Source of the DNA: Bacillota bacterium
GTDB taxonomy: Bacteria; Bacillota; Clostridia; Lachnospirales; Lachnospiraceae
Direction of reading: 5' to 3'
Assembly (NCBI GenBank): GCA_023415635.1
Contig: JAEZJV010000010.1
Coordinates: 1 to 10,935, forward strand
Length of the DNA: 10,935 nucleotides
The stretch's first letter is position 1. Every line of letters starts with the position of its first letter. This document shows, piece by piece, positions 1 to 6,604 of this stretch. The notes beneath the pieces are model-generated. The model made no database searches and was not told the origin of the DNA. It saw only the letters and a program-made list of their open reading frames with translations. The translations under genes and the position numbers were made by a program.

Positions 1-173
1 TCTCCTTCTACTGCCGTCAGAAGGTATGAAAATCATATCACTAACGTATGAAGGAGTAAACTCTACTTGTGCGAAGGTAAACTCCACAGGACAAAAGAGG
101 AGTGGAATTAAACTTTTCATTTTTCAATTTTGTATAAGTTTAAATTTTCGATTCCATATTCCCTTCAATTATG
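1..173. other. Intergenic DNA upstream of glmM, no gene recognised
   Basis: No protein is recognised here. One frame stays open from the window edge to about position 207, but its translation is rich in Phe, Ile and Asn from AT-rich DNA and resembles no family I know. It also has no ribosome binding site. Two imperfect direct copies of a GAAGG..TAAACTC motif lie at 50-66 and 73-87. A 5-bp inverted pair (81-85 with 99-103) is followed by an AT-rich tract, but it is too weak to call a terminator for an upstream gene outside the window. The gene before glmM cannot be told from this sequence. Confidence 0.4.
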
Positions 174-202
174 TTAAAATATTACGAGGTACTGTATATA
201 AT
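174..202 (+). promoter_or_regulatory. Candidate sigma-A promoter of glmM
   Basis: The -35-like hexamer TTAAAA (174-179, 4 of 6 matches to TTGACA) is separated by 17 bp from a perfect TATAAT (197-202). Transcription would begin near 209, giving a leader of about 80 nt before the glmM start at 288. The spacing and -10 are good and the -35 is mediocre. Promoter calls in AT-rich DNA are prone to chance matches. Confidence 0.5.
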
Positions 203-287
203 TGAGTAATTATTGTTATGCATGTCAGGACATGAGCTGTACCAAGACGGGCATATACTTATATATAATATTGAAAGGAAAGATACC

Positions 288-1637
288 ATGGGAAAATATT
301 TCGGAACAGACGGATTTCGCGGAGAAGCAAATGTTGATCTGACAGTGATGCATGCTTACAAGGTGGGAAGGTTTTTAGGGTATTACTATGGGAAAGAGCA
401 CAAAGCCAATATTGTAATAGGGAAGGACACCAGAAGATCCAGCTATATGTTTGAATATTCTTTGGTAGCCGGGCTTACAGCAAGCGGTGCAGATGTATAT
501 CTGCTCCATGTTACTCCCACACCTAGTATATCCTATGTTGTTAGAAGCGGGGACTTTGATTGCGGTATTATGATTTCTGCAAGCCATAATCCATATTATG
601 ATAATGGGATCAAGGTAATTAACAGCAATGGCTATAAGCTGGAAGCAGAGGTGGAGGAGCTGATCGAGCAATACATTGACAGCGATGAGGATACTCTTCC
701 CTTCGCCAAACGTGAAAATATCGGTAGGACAGTAGATTATGCTATCGGAAGGAATCGTTATATCGGATACCTGATATCCCTGGCAACCAGATCCTTTTCG
801 GATAAAAGAGTCGGCCTTGATCTCGCTAACGGTGCTGCCACAACCGTGGCAAAGGGAGTATTTGATGCATTGGGAGCTAAAACCTTTGTAATCAACGGCG
901 ACCCGGACGGTACCAATATCAATTACAATTGCGGATCTACCCATATTGAACATCTGCAGAAATTTGTGATAGAGAATAAACTAGATGTAGGCTTTGCTTA
1001 TGACGGAGATGCGGACCGTTGTCTGGCGGTGGATGAGAAGGGCAATATTGTTGATGGTGACTTGATTATGTATCTTTGCGGGGTATACATGAAGGGACGT
1101 AACGATCTTAAGAATAATACGGTAGTCACTACCATCATGTCTAACCTGGGTTTATATAAAGCCTTGGATAATAAAGGAATTCTGTATGAAAAGACTGCAG
1201 TTGGAGATAAATATGTATATGAGAATATGATGACCAACGGTCATTCTATTGGAGGAGAACAATCCGGTCATATCATATTCAGTAAGCATGCTACCACCGG
1301 TGACGGTGTACTGACTTCCCTTAAGATTATGGAGGTCATGCTTGAGAGTAAGGCTCCTCTGTCCGAGCTATTGAAGGAAATTACAATCTTTCCGCAGCTA
1401 ATGAAGAATGTTAAGGTACATAGCAAGAGAGCAGTTAAGGAAGATCAGAAGGTAATGGAGATTGTTGCGGCTGTGGAGAAGAAGCTGGGTAGTGACGGAC
1501 GTATTCTCGTAAGAGAGAGCGGGACAGAGCCGGTAATCCGTGTTATGGTTGAGGCAACGTCCCATGACATCTGTCAGACGATGGTTGACCGGGTAATAGA
1601 GGTCATGAGGGCTCAGGGTCATGTACTGAATCAATAA
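288..1637 (+). CDS. glmM: Phosphoglucosamine mutase GlmM
   Basis: GlmM is a cytosolic alpha-D-phosphohexomutase that converts glucosamine-6-phosphate to glucosamine-1-phosphate on the way to UDP-GlcNAc for peptidoglycan. The protein is 449 aa, the usual GlmM length. It opens with the GlmM-type MGKYFGTDGFRG. The phosphoserine loop ISASHNP places the catalytic Ser at residue 99. The metal loop DGDADR is at 239-244 (Asp239, 241, 243). The sugar-binding loop GGEQSGH (322-328) separates GlmM from phosphomannomutases, and the phosphate-binding RESGTEP is at 409-415. An in-frame ATG at 213 lies upstream, but I chose 288: it has an AAAGGAAAG ribosome binding site just before it and begins exactly where the family begins. 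Many Firmicutes carry glmM after cdaA and a YbbR-domain gene. Here the DNA just upstream is non-coding, so glmM seems to be transcribed alone. No intrinsic terminator is visible after it. Confidence 0.96.
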   Translation: MGKYFGTDGFRGEANVDLTVMHAYKVGRFLGYYYGKEHKANIVIGKDTRRSSYMFEYSLVAGLTASGADVYLLHVTPTPSISYVVRSGDFDCGIMISASHNPYYDNGIKVINSNGYKLEAEVEELIEQYIDSDEDTLPFAKRENIGRTVDYAIGRNRYIGYLISLATRSFSDKRVGLDLANGAATTVAKGVFDALGAKTFVINGDPDGTNINYNCGSTHIEHLQKFVIENKLDVGFAYDGDADRCLAVDEKGNIVDGDLIMYLCGVYMKGRNDLKNNTVVTTIMSNLGLYKALDNKGILYEKTAVGDKYVYENMMTNGHSIGGEQSGHIIFSKHATTGDGVLTSLKIMEVMLESKAPLSELLKEITIFPQLMKNVKVHSKRAVKEDQKVMEIVAAVEKKLGSDGRILVRESGTEPVIRVMVEATSHDICQTMVDRVIEVMRAQGHVLNQ

Positions 1638-1882
1638 TTTTTGTGATAAAATTCGTTATTAAGTAAAAAGAAACAAGGAAAAATTAAATTGCTATTTACA
1701 GATATCATATGTTATAATATACTATTGTCAAAATGTCTGTAAAATCAGATATTTATGTACTTTTGCATAGATAAGCTTCAAATCAATATAAATAGCAAAA
1801 AGTAGCGTACAAAGCAATCAGGGAGGATACCCTCAGCTTGAGGAAAGGGAGAATCCCAAGAATAATGGAGGAATCAGATACA
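1638..1882 (+). other. glmM-tig intergenic region and structured tig leader
   Basis: This 245-bp stretch holds no gene. It carries the tig promoter (1689-1718) and about 158 nt of leader. In the leader, TACTTTTGC (1758-1766) can pair with GCAAAAAGTA (1795-1804) with one bulge. Close to the start there are three short hairpins: GAGG/CCTC (1823-1826 with 1831-1834), CCTCA/TGAGG (1831-1835 with 1839-1843) and GGGA/TCCC (1847-1850 with 1854-1857). The first two share bases and exclude each other. Whether they matter is unknown. Confidence 0.45.
1689..1718 (+). promoter_or_regulatory. Promoter of the tig-clpP-clpX cluster
   Basis: TTGCTA (1689-1694, 4 of 6) lies 18 bp before a perfect TATAAT (1713-1718). 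The -10 is extended by TG one base upstream (TGTTATAAT), which compensates for the weaker -35. No CIRCE element (TTAGCACTC-N9-GAGTGCTAA, the HrcA operator) and no CtsR-type heptad repeat is visible nearby. Heat-shock control by those regulators is therefore not supported by the sequence. Confidence 0.65.
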
Positions 1883-3169
1883 ATGAGTGTACAGGTAGAG
1901 AAATTAGAAAAGAATATGGCAAAGCTTACGATAGAGGCTTCCGCTGAGGATTTTGAAGACGCATTACAAAAAGCATATGTAAAGAGCAAGAATAAGATTA
2001 ATGTTCAGGGCTTTCGTAAGGGTAAAGCGCCCCGCGCTTTGATTGAGAAGATGTATGGTGCAAGCATTTTCTATGAAGATGCTGCAAACGAGTTGATTCC
2101 CGAAGCATATGAGAAGGCTGCTAATGAATGCGGTCTTGAGATTGTATCCAGACCTGAAATCGACGTTGTTCAGGTTGAGAAGGGTAAGAGCTTTATCTTT
2201 ACAGCTGAAGTCGCTGTGAAGCCGGAAGTAACCTTAGGTACCTACAAGGGTATTCAGGTTGAGAAGAAGACTGTAGTAGTAACAGAAGATGAGGTTCTGG
2301 CTCGAATCGACAAAGAGCGTGAGCAGAATTCCAGAACATTAACCATCGAGGACAGAGCAGTGCAGGACGGTGATATTACCATTATCGATTTTGAAGGCTT
2401 TGTTGACGGTGTTGCATTTGAAGGCGGCAAGGGTGAGAATTATTCCCTTACCATCGGCTCCCATTCCTTTATTGATACCTTCGAAGAACAGCTGATTGGT
2501 AAGGCAATCGGTGAAGAGGTGGAAGTGAACGTTACCTTCCCGGCAGAATATCAGGCAAAAGAGCTTGCTGGCAAACCGGCACTCTTTAAAGTAACTGTGA
2601 AAGAAATTAAGGTGAAGGAGCTTCCTGAGCTGGATGATGATTTTGCACAGGATGTATCCGAATTTGATACATTAGATGAATACAAAGCCAATATCACGGC
2701 TACAATTAAGGAAGACAAGGAAAAAGAACTAAAGACAGCAAAGGAAAATGAAGTAGTAGATAAGATTATCGAAAATGCTACGATGGATATTCCTGAGCCG
2801 ATGATTAATTCCCAGGTAAACCAGATGGCTGAGGAGTTTGCTCAGAGAATGCAGTACCAGGGACTCTCTATTGAGCAGTATTTCCAGTTCACAGGCATGG
2901 ATGCTAAGAAATTCATGGATAGCTTAAGACCTCAGGCATTGAAACGCATCCAGAGCAGATTAGTATTAGAGGCTGTAGCGAAAGCAGAGAAGATTGAGGT
3001 ATCCGAGGAGGATATGGAGAAAGAGCTGAATAACATGGCATCCATGTATCAGATGGAGGCCGATAAGCTGAAGGAATTAATCGGCGAGAAGGAAAAAGAG
3101 CAGATTAAGGCCGACATCGCAGTTCAGAAGGCAGTCGACTTTGTAGTAGCAAAAGCGAAGGAAGCATAA
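1883..3169 (+). CDS. tig: Trigger factor, ribosome-associated chaperone and peptidyl-prolyl isomerase
   Basis: Trigger factor binds ribosomal protein L23 at the tunnel exit and shields nascent chains. The 428-aa protein matches the usual length. The N-terminal ribosome-binding domain carries the GFRKGKAP signature at residues 43-50. An FKBP-type isomerase domain follows at about 155-245 (DGDITIIDFEGFVDG..., then the FEEQLIGKAIGEE segment). The rest, about 250-428, is the charged helical C-terminal chaperone cradle. I chose ATG 1883: a GGAGG lies at 1867-1871 and the protein then begins MSVQVEKLEKN, as in clostridial homologues. An in-frame TTG at 1838, itself preceded by GGGAGG, and an ATG at 1865 would add 15 or 6 residues. 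The stop TAA overlaps an ATG (TAATG), and clpP follows 44 bp on, so co-transcription with clpP and clpX is likely. Confidence 0.96.
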   Translation: MSVQVEKLEKNMAKLTIEASAEDFEDALQKAYVKSKNKINVQGFRKGKAPRALIEKMYGASIFYEDAANELIPEAYEKAANECGLEIVSRPEIDVVQVEKGKSFIFTAEVAVKPEVTLGTYKGIQVEKKTVVVTEDEVLARIDKEREQNSRTLTIEDRAVQDGDITIIDFEGFVDGVAFEGGKGENYSLTIGSHSFIDTFEEQLIGKAIGEEVEVNVTFPAEYQAKELAGKPALFKVTVKEIKVKELPELDDDFAQDVSEFDTLDEYKANITATIKEDKEKELKTAKENEVVDKIIENATMDIPEPMINSQVNQMAEEFAQRMQYQGLSIEQYFQFTGMDAKKFMDSLRPQALKRIQSRLVLEAVAKAEKIEVSEEDMEKELNNMASMYQMEADKLKELIGEKEKEQIKADIAVQKAVDFVVAKAKEA

Positions 3170-3213
3170 TGAACCAATCAATAGCTTTATTACCAGATAA
3201 GGAGGATAAATGT

Positions 3214-3795
3214 ATGAGTTTAGTACCTTATGTCATTGAGCAAACAAGCCGCGGCGAAAGAAGCTACGATATCTATTCCAGATTATTAAAGGAAAGAATC
3301 ATTTTCCTCGGAGAAGAAGTGAATGATGTTACTGCCAGCCTGGTAGTAGCACAATTGTTATTTTTAGAGTCAGAGGATCCCGGCAAGGATATCAATTTCT
3401 ATATTAACAGTCCAGGAGGCTCCGTAACGGCAGGCTTCGCTATCTACGATACGATGAACTATATCAAATGCGATGTTTCTACAATTTGTATCGGTATGGC
3501 AGCCAGTATGGGTGCATTTCTGCTATCCGGCGGTACAGTAGGCAAGAGATTTGCATTACCTAATGCGGAGGTAATGATCCATCAGCCTTCCGGCGGTGCG
3601 AAGGGCCAGGCAACCGATATTAAGATAGTGGCAGATAACATTATCAAGACGAGAAAAAAACTCAATGAAATCTTGGCAAAGAATACCGGTAAGCCGTTAG
3701 AGGTCATTGAAGTAGATACTGAAAGAGATTTTTATATGACCGCTGAAGAAGCACGCGAATACGGAATTATCGATGGAATACTGGTAAGCAGATAA
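3214..3795 (+). CDS. clpP: ATP-dependent Clp protease proteolytic subunit ClpP
   Basis: ClpP is the serine peptidase that forms the two-ring, 14-subunit chamber fed by ClpX or ClpC. The 193-aa product is full length. The catalytic triad is complete: Ser98 in GMAASMG, His123 in MIHQPSG and Asp172 in ERDFYM. The oxyanion-region motif INSPGGSV lies at 65-71, and the N-terminal SLVPYVIEQTSRGERSYDIYSRLL gating segment is intact. An in-frame ATG at 3169 overlaps the tig stop, but I chose 3214 because of the strong AAGGAGG at 3199-3205 and the canonical N terminus. The gene sits between tig and clpX, 44 bp and 52 bp from each, fitting one operon that supplies both protease and unfoldase. No oddities were seen. 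Confidence 0.97.
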   Translation: MSLVPYVIEQTSRGERSYDIYSRLLKERIIFLGEEVNDVTASLVVAQLLFLESEDPGKDINFYINSPGGSVTAGFAIYDTMNYIKCDVSTICIGMAASMGAFLLSGGTVGKRFALPNAEVMIHQPSGGAKGQATDIKIVADNIIKTRKKLNEILAKNTGKPLEVIEVDTERDFYMTAEEAREYGIIDGILVSR

Positions 3796-3847
3796 TCCCT
3801 ATTTGCCAATATGCTTTATACAGCAGAGAGAATGAGGTGATTAGGCA

Positions 3848-5143
3848 GTGGCAGGAAGGGTAGATGATAGAAATCAGGTAAGATGTTCTTTTTGTAATAA
3901 GACTCAGGATCAGGTAAGAAAACTGATAGCGGGTCCCGGGGTGTATATCTGTGATGAGTGTATAGAGATATGCAGTGAAATTATTGAAGAAGAATTTGAA
4001 GGCGAGCCTGTAACTAATTCCAATATCAATTTACTAAAGCCGGCGGAAATCAAAGCATTCCTGGACCAGCATGTGGTTGGACAGGAAGAAGCCAAGAAAG
4101 TTCTTGCTGTCTCTGTATACAACCATTACAAAAGAGTACTTGCTGAAAAGGACCTGGATGTTGAACTACAGAAGAGCAATATCCTGATGATCGGACCCAC
4201 CGGATCAGGTAAGACTTATCTGGCGCAGACTTTGGCAAAGCTTCTTAATGTTCCCTTTGCGATTGCTGACGCAACTGCACTGACCGAAGCAGGCTATGTG
4301 GGGGAAGATGTTGAGAACATCCTGCTGAAAATCATCCAATCAGCAGATTTTGATATTGAACGTGCCGAATATGGTATTATTTATATCGATGAGATTGATA
4401 AGATTACCAGAAAATCGGAGAACACTTCCATAACAAGAGATGTATCCGGTGAAGGTGTTCAACAGGCACTTTTAAAGATACTCGAAGGAACAGTTGCGTC
4501 TGTTCCTCCCCAGGGAGGCAGAAAGCATCCTCATCAGGAATTTATTCAGATTGATACCACTAATATTTTATTCATCTGTGGTGGTGCATTTGACGGGCTG
4601 GAGAAGATTATTGAATCCAGAACCGGTCAGAAATCAATTGGTTTCAATGCTCAGATTAATGAAAAAAATAAAACCAGCATCGGAGAATTATTCCGTCAGG
4701 TTATGCCTCAGGATTTGATCAAATTTGGTCTTATACCGGAGTTTGTCGGTCGTGTGCCGGTTACGGTTGCACTCGACATGCTGGATGAGGCAGCACTGGT
4801 TCGAATTCTGACTGAGCCCAAAAATGCGATTACCAAGCAGTACAAGAAGCTTTTTGAACTGGATGGTGTTGAACTGGTATTCGATCAGGAGGCGCTGGAC
4901 GAAATTGCAAAGCAGTCCTTCAAGAGAAAAATTGGTGCAAGAGGACTTCGTGCCATCATGGAAAAGGTAATGATGGATTCAATGTATAACATTCCTTCCG
5001 ATACGAAGGCAATCAAGTGTATCATAACCAAGGAAGCGGTACTGGGAGAGGAGCAGCCGGAACTTGTACTTTCCGAGGAGAATGTTGCAAGAAAGCCTAT
5101 TGTAAAGAGGAGTACCAAAAAGAGCAAGGACGAAATAGCATAA
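3848..5143 (+). CDS. clpX: ATP-dependent unfoldase ClpX (Clp protease ATP-binding subunit)
   Basis: ClpX is a hexameric AAA+ unfoldase that recognises substrates such as ssrA-tagged proteins and threads them into ClpP. The 431-aa protein has the N-terminal zinc domain with Cys13, 16, 35 and 38. The Walker A GPTGSGKT lies at 116-123, the GYVG pore loop at 149-152, Walker B IIYIDEID at 177-184 and the RKH pore loop at 225-227. The IGF tripeptide that docks into ClpP is at 264-266, the probable arginine finger at Arg302 (EFVGR) and sensor 2 at GARGLR, Arg365. Translation begins with GTG: GAGGTGA (3834-3840) lies 7 nt upstream, and the protein starts MAGRVDDRNQVRCSFC as in relatives. The Lys-rich tail after about residue 413 is variable in the family. 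It follows clpP by 52 bp and is very likely in the same operon. Confidence 0.97.
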   Translation: MAGRVDDRNQVRCSFCNKTQDQVRKLIAGPGVYICDECIEICSEIIEEEFEGEPVTNSNINLLKPAEIKAFLDQHVVGQEEAKKVLAVSVYNHYKRVLAEKDLDVELQKSNILMIGPTGSGKTYLAQTLAKLLNVPFAIADATALTEAGYVGEDVENILLKIIQSADFDIERAEYGIIYIDEIDKITRKSENTSITRDVSGEGVQQALLKILEGTVASVPPQGGRKHPHQEFIQIDTTNILFICGGAFDGLEKIIESRTGQKSIGFNAQINEKNKTSIGELFRQVMPQDLIKFGLIPEFVGRVPVTVALDMLDEAALVRILTEPKNAITKQYKKLFELDGVELVFDQEALDEIAKQSFKRKIGARGLRAIMEKVMMDSMYNIPSDTKAIKCIITKEAVLGEEQPELVLSEENVARKPIVKRSTKKSKDEIA

Positions 5144-5289
5144 TTTATAGTGAAAATATTTACATCGGGAGAACATTATCCTTCCCCTAAAGCTATCTGC
5201 CTTGCAGAAAGCTTCACGAGAAGCGGTAAGCTTCTCCCGATTATAGTTTTTCAGAATGAGCTGCATAGAGCAGCAGGAAGGGGTATGAG
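5144..5289 (+). other. clpX-engB spacer with competing inverted repeats
   Basis: This 146-bp spacer has no coding capacity that I can support. ATCGGGAGAA (5164-5173) is perfectly complementary to TTCTCCCGAT (5232-5241). The right arm can instead form GAGAAGC-GGTAA-GCTTCTC (5218-5236), which itself competes with GCTTC-ACGA-GAAGC (5211-5224). A further hairpin, GCTGC-ATAGA-GCAGC (5260-5274), sits directly before the engB ribosome binding site (GGAAGGGG, 5276-5283). A run of five T follows the main arms only after a gap (5247-5251), so a classical terminator is doubtful. Attenuation, RNA processing or a rearrangement scar are all possible. Confidence 0.5.
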
Positions 5290-5919
5290 ATGATTATTAA
5301 GAGCGTGAATTTGGAGACAGTCTGCGGTATTACAAGTGTATTGCCTAAGAACGATAAACCGGAGGTGGCATTTACCGGGAAATCCAACGTGGGAAAGTCA
5401 TCACTCATCAACGCCCTGATGAATCGTAAATCACTGGCCAGAACCTCATCACAGCCGGGTAAGACTCAGACGATTAATTTCTATAATATCAATGATGAGC
5501 TTTATTATGTGGACCTTCCAGGGTACGGTTATGCAAAGGTATCTGTCGCTGTCAAAGAGAAATGGGGAAAGATGATTGAGAAATATCTCAGAATGTCTAA
5601 GCAGCTTAAGATTATTTTTCTGCTGGTTGATATCCGTCATGAACCCTCCCAAAATGATAAGAATATGTATGATTGGATTGTCTATCAAGGGTTTGAGCCG
5701 ATCATCATTGCCACTAAGCTGGATAAGATCAACCGCAGCCAGATTCAGAAGCAGATTAAGATAATTAAGGAAGGGCTTCAAGTGCTTCCGGGCACAAAAA
5801 TACTGCCCTTCTCGGCAGAAACCAAGCAGGGCAGGGAAGAAATCTGGGCTTGTATAGAAAGCCTTTGTAATAAGAGTGAGCAGTCAGAAGAAGTACCAGC
5901 TGCCGATACTGACAGTTGA
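5290..5919 (+). CDS. engB: Ribosome biogenesis GTPase EngB (YsxC/YihA)
   Basis: EngB is an essential GTPase of the TrmE-Era-EngA-YihA-Septin group that acts late in 50S subunit assembly. The 209-aa protein carries all G motifs: G1 GKSNVGKSS at 30-38, a G2-region Thr in GKTQTINFY (about 57-65), G3 DLPGYGYAK at 75-83, G4 TKLD at 142-145 and G5 SAE at 175-177. The acidic, Ser-rich C-terminal tail (about 195-209) is unlike the core and probably disordered. The start ATG 5290 follows GGAAGGGG at 5276-5283. In B. subtilis the gene (ysxC) follows clpX, lonB and lonA. Here it follows clpX directly after 146 bp. It could be read through from the tig-clpP-clpX transcript, as no clear promoter of its own was seen. 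It ends 49 bp from the convergent DUF4364 gene. Confidence 0.96.
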   Translation: MIIKSVNLETVCGITSVLPKNDKPEVAFTGKSNVGKSSLINALMNRKSLARTSSQPGKTQTINFYNINDELYYVDLPGYGYAKVSVAVKEKWGKMIEKYLRMSKQLKIIFLLVDIRHEPSQNDKNMYDWIVYQGFEPIIIATKLDKINRSQIQKQIKIIKEGLQVLPGTKILPFSAETKQGREEIWACIESLCNKSEQSEEVPAADTDS

Positions 5920-5968
5920 CTATAGGCTCTGAGGCTGAGACCGGCTCTTAACTAAAGGATTGGGTATA

Positions 5969-6493
5969 TTATTTACTTTCCAGCAGGGAAGACATCAAAT
6001 AAGAGTAAATTTCGGAGCTTTTGTCTCTCCAGTTATTACATATGCGGGAGGCTTCCTCCTCGGTGGGAACCATCAGGGTTAAATCGATGATAGAGGTATC
6101 CCGCTCGATTACACATAGATGAGCAGCAAACTCTCCTTTCTTAACCTGATAAAATTCGGCAGGGGTAGAAAGCTCCTCCTGAAGCTCATATTTATTCTGA
6201 ACCAGATAAGCGTCGATATCCTCCTTAATTCTAGAGGATATCATATTATCAAAGAACAGCAGGGTTTCGGTTCCGCTGTCTGTAATCCGGTAAAGAGTAC
6301 TGTTACGGATGGTCTTGGTGGAGATGAAGGCATCATCAATTAGTTCGGATAATGCTCGCTGTATATTAAAATAATTTGTGTATTCCTTTTCAAGGATGAA
6401 TGCGGTCAGCTGAGCATTGGTCAGTGGGAAATTTACCCTGCTTAGGATATACAGGATCATCAGTTTATATAGCATAAAGGTATCAGACTTCAT
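5969..6493 (-). CDS. DUF4364 family protein, possible winged-helix regulator
   Basis: The 174-aa protein resembles the DUF4364 family (Pfam), found mostly in Clostridia and of unknown function. The opening segment (MLYKLMILYILSRVNFPLTN, about residues 7-26) and the next roughly 60 residues read like a winged-helix fold: an alpha-helical stretch, then NIQRALSELIDDAFI and a turn into STLYRITDSGTETL. That pattern suits PadR- or MarR-like DNA-binding domains. The second half (about 90-174) mixes strands and helices with no motif I recognise. It has no signal peptide and no membrane segment. The start is well supported by AGAAGGAGG six bases upstream of the ATG (6500-6508 on this strand). It has its own extended -10 promoter beside an inverted repeat, so autoregulation is conceivable. 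That is inference; the family assignment is from memory of its sequence pattern. Confidence 0.85.
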   Translation of the reverse strand: MKSDTFMLYKLMILYILSRVNFPLTNAQLTAFILEKEYTNYFNIQRALSELIDDAFISTKTIRNSTLYRITDSGTETLLFFDNMISSRIKEDIDAYLVQNKYELQEELSTPAEFYQVKKGEFAAHLCVIERDTSIIDLTLMVPTEEEASRICNNWRDKSSEIYSYLMSSLLESK

Positions 6494-6549
6494 TAGTAAC
6501 CTCCTTCTCTATATTTGCATTACGTCGATTGGGTAATGACTCTAGACAA

Positions 6550-6558
6550 ATTATAACA
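6550..6558 (-). promoter_or_regulatory. Extended -10 promoter of the DUF4364 gene
   Basis: On the minus strand TGTTATAAT reads from 6558 to 6550, a perfect TATAAT with the TG extension. No good -35 lies 17 bp upstream (TTCCTG only), as is common for extended -10 promoters. The leader would be about 50 nt. A 9-bp-arm inverted repeat (6578-6604) lies immediately upstream. Confidence 0.6.
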
Positions 6559-6577
6559 TACTTTTTCCATGTCAGGA

Positions 6578-6604
6578 AGTGTGAAGGAAAGTCGTCTTCA
6601 CACT
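6578..6604. repeat. Inverted repeat AGTGTGAAG-N9-CTTCACACT
   Basis: Perfect 9-bp arms (6578-6586 and 6596-6604) are separated by 9 bp. CCAT (6567-6570) and ATGG (6605-6608) add a further outer pair beyond a bulge. The right arm overlaps the stop codon of the radical SAM gene by two bases. The left arm ends about 22 bp upstream of the DUF4364 -10 box, so the repeat spans the -35 area and beyond. Neither strand has a T-run after it, so it is not a normal intrinsic terminator. It could be an operator or an mRNA 3'-end stabilising hairpin. Confidence 0.6.

Noticed and set aside
2..207. Open frame from the window edge across the glmM upstream region
   Set aside because: The translation is AT-driven and low in coding character, with no ribosome binding site and no family resemblance. 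It also runs through the likely glmM promoter.
213..287. Upstream ATG extending GlmM by 25 residues
   Set aside because: No ribosome binding site precedes it, and the family's conserved N terminus begins at the ATG at 288.
3169..3213. 15-residue N-terminal extension of ClpP from the ATG overlapping the tig stop
   Set aside because: A much stronger AAGGAGG precedes the ATG at 3214, which gives the standard ClpP length and N terminus.
4494..4718. Overlapping reading frame inside clpX, and similar frames inside engB, malic enzyme and rho
   Set aside because: They are out-of-frame shadows of well-recognised genes, without ribosome binding sites or recognisable products.
5218..5251. Intrinsic terminator after clpX
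   Set aside because: The hairpin is real, but the T-run begins well after the stem, so it does not fit a normal terminator. It is kept only as a structured spacer.
6578..6604. CRP-like site (TGTGA...TCACA)
   Set aside because: The half-sites are separated by 13 bp rather than the 6 bp of a CRP site, and a CRP regulon is not expected in this lineage.
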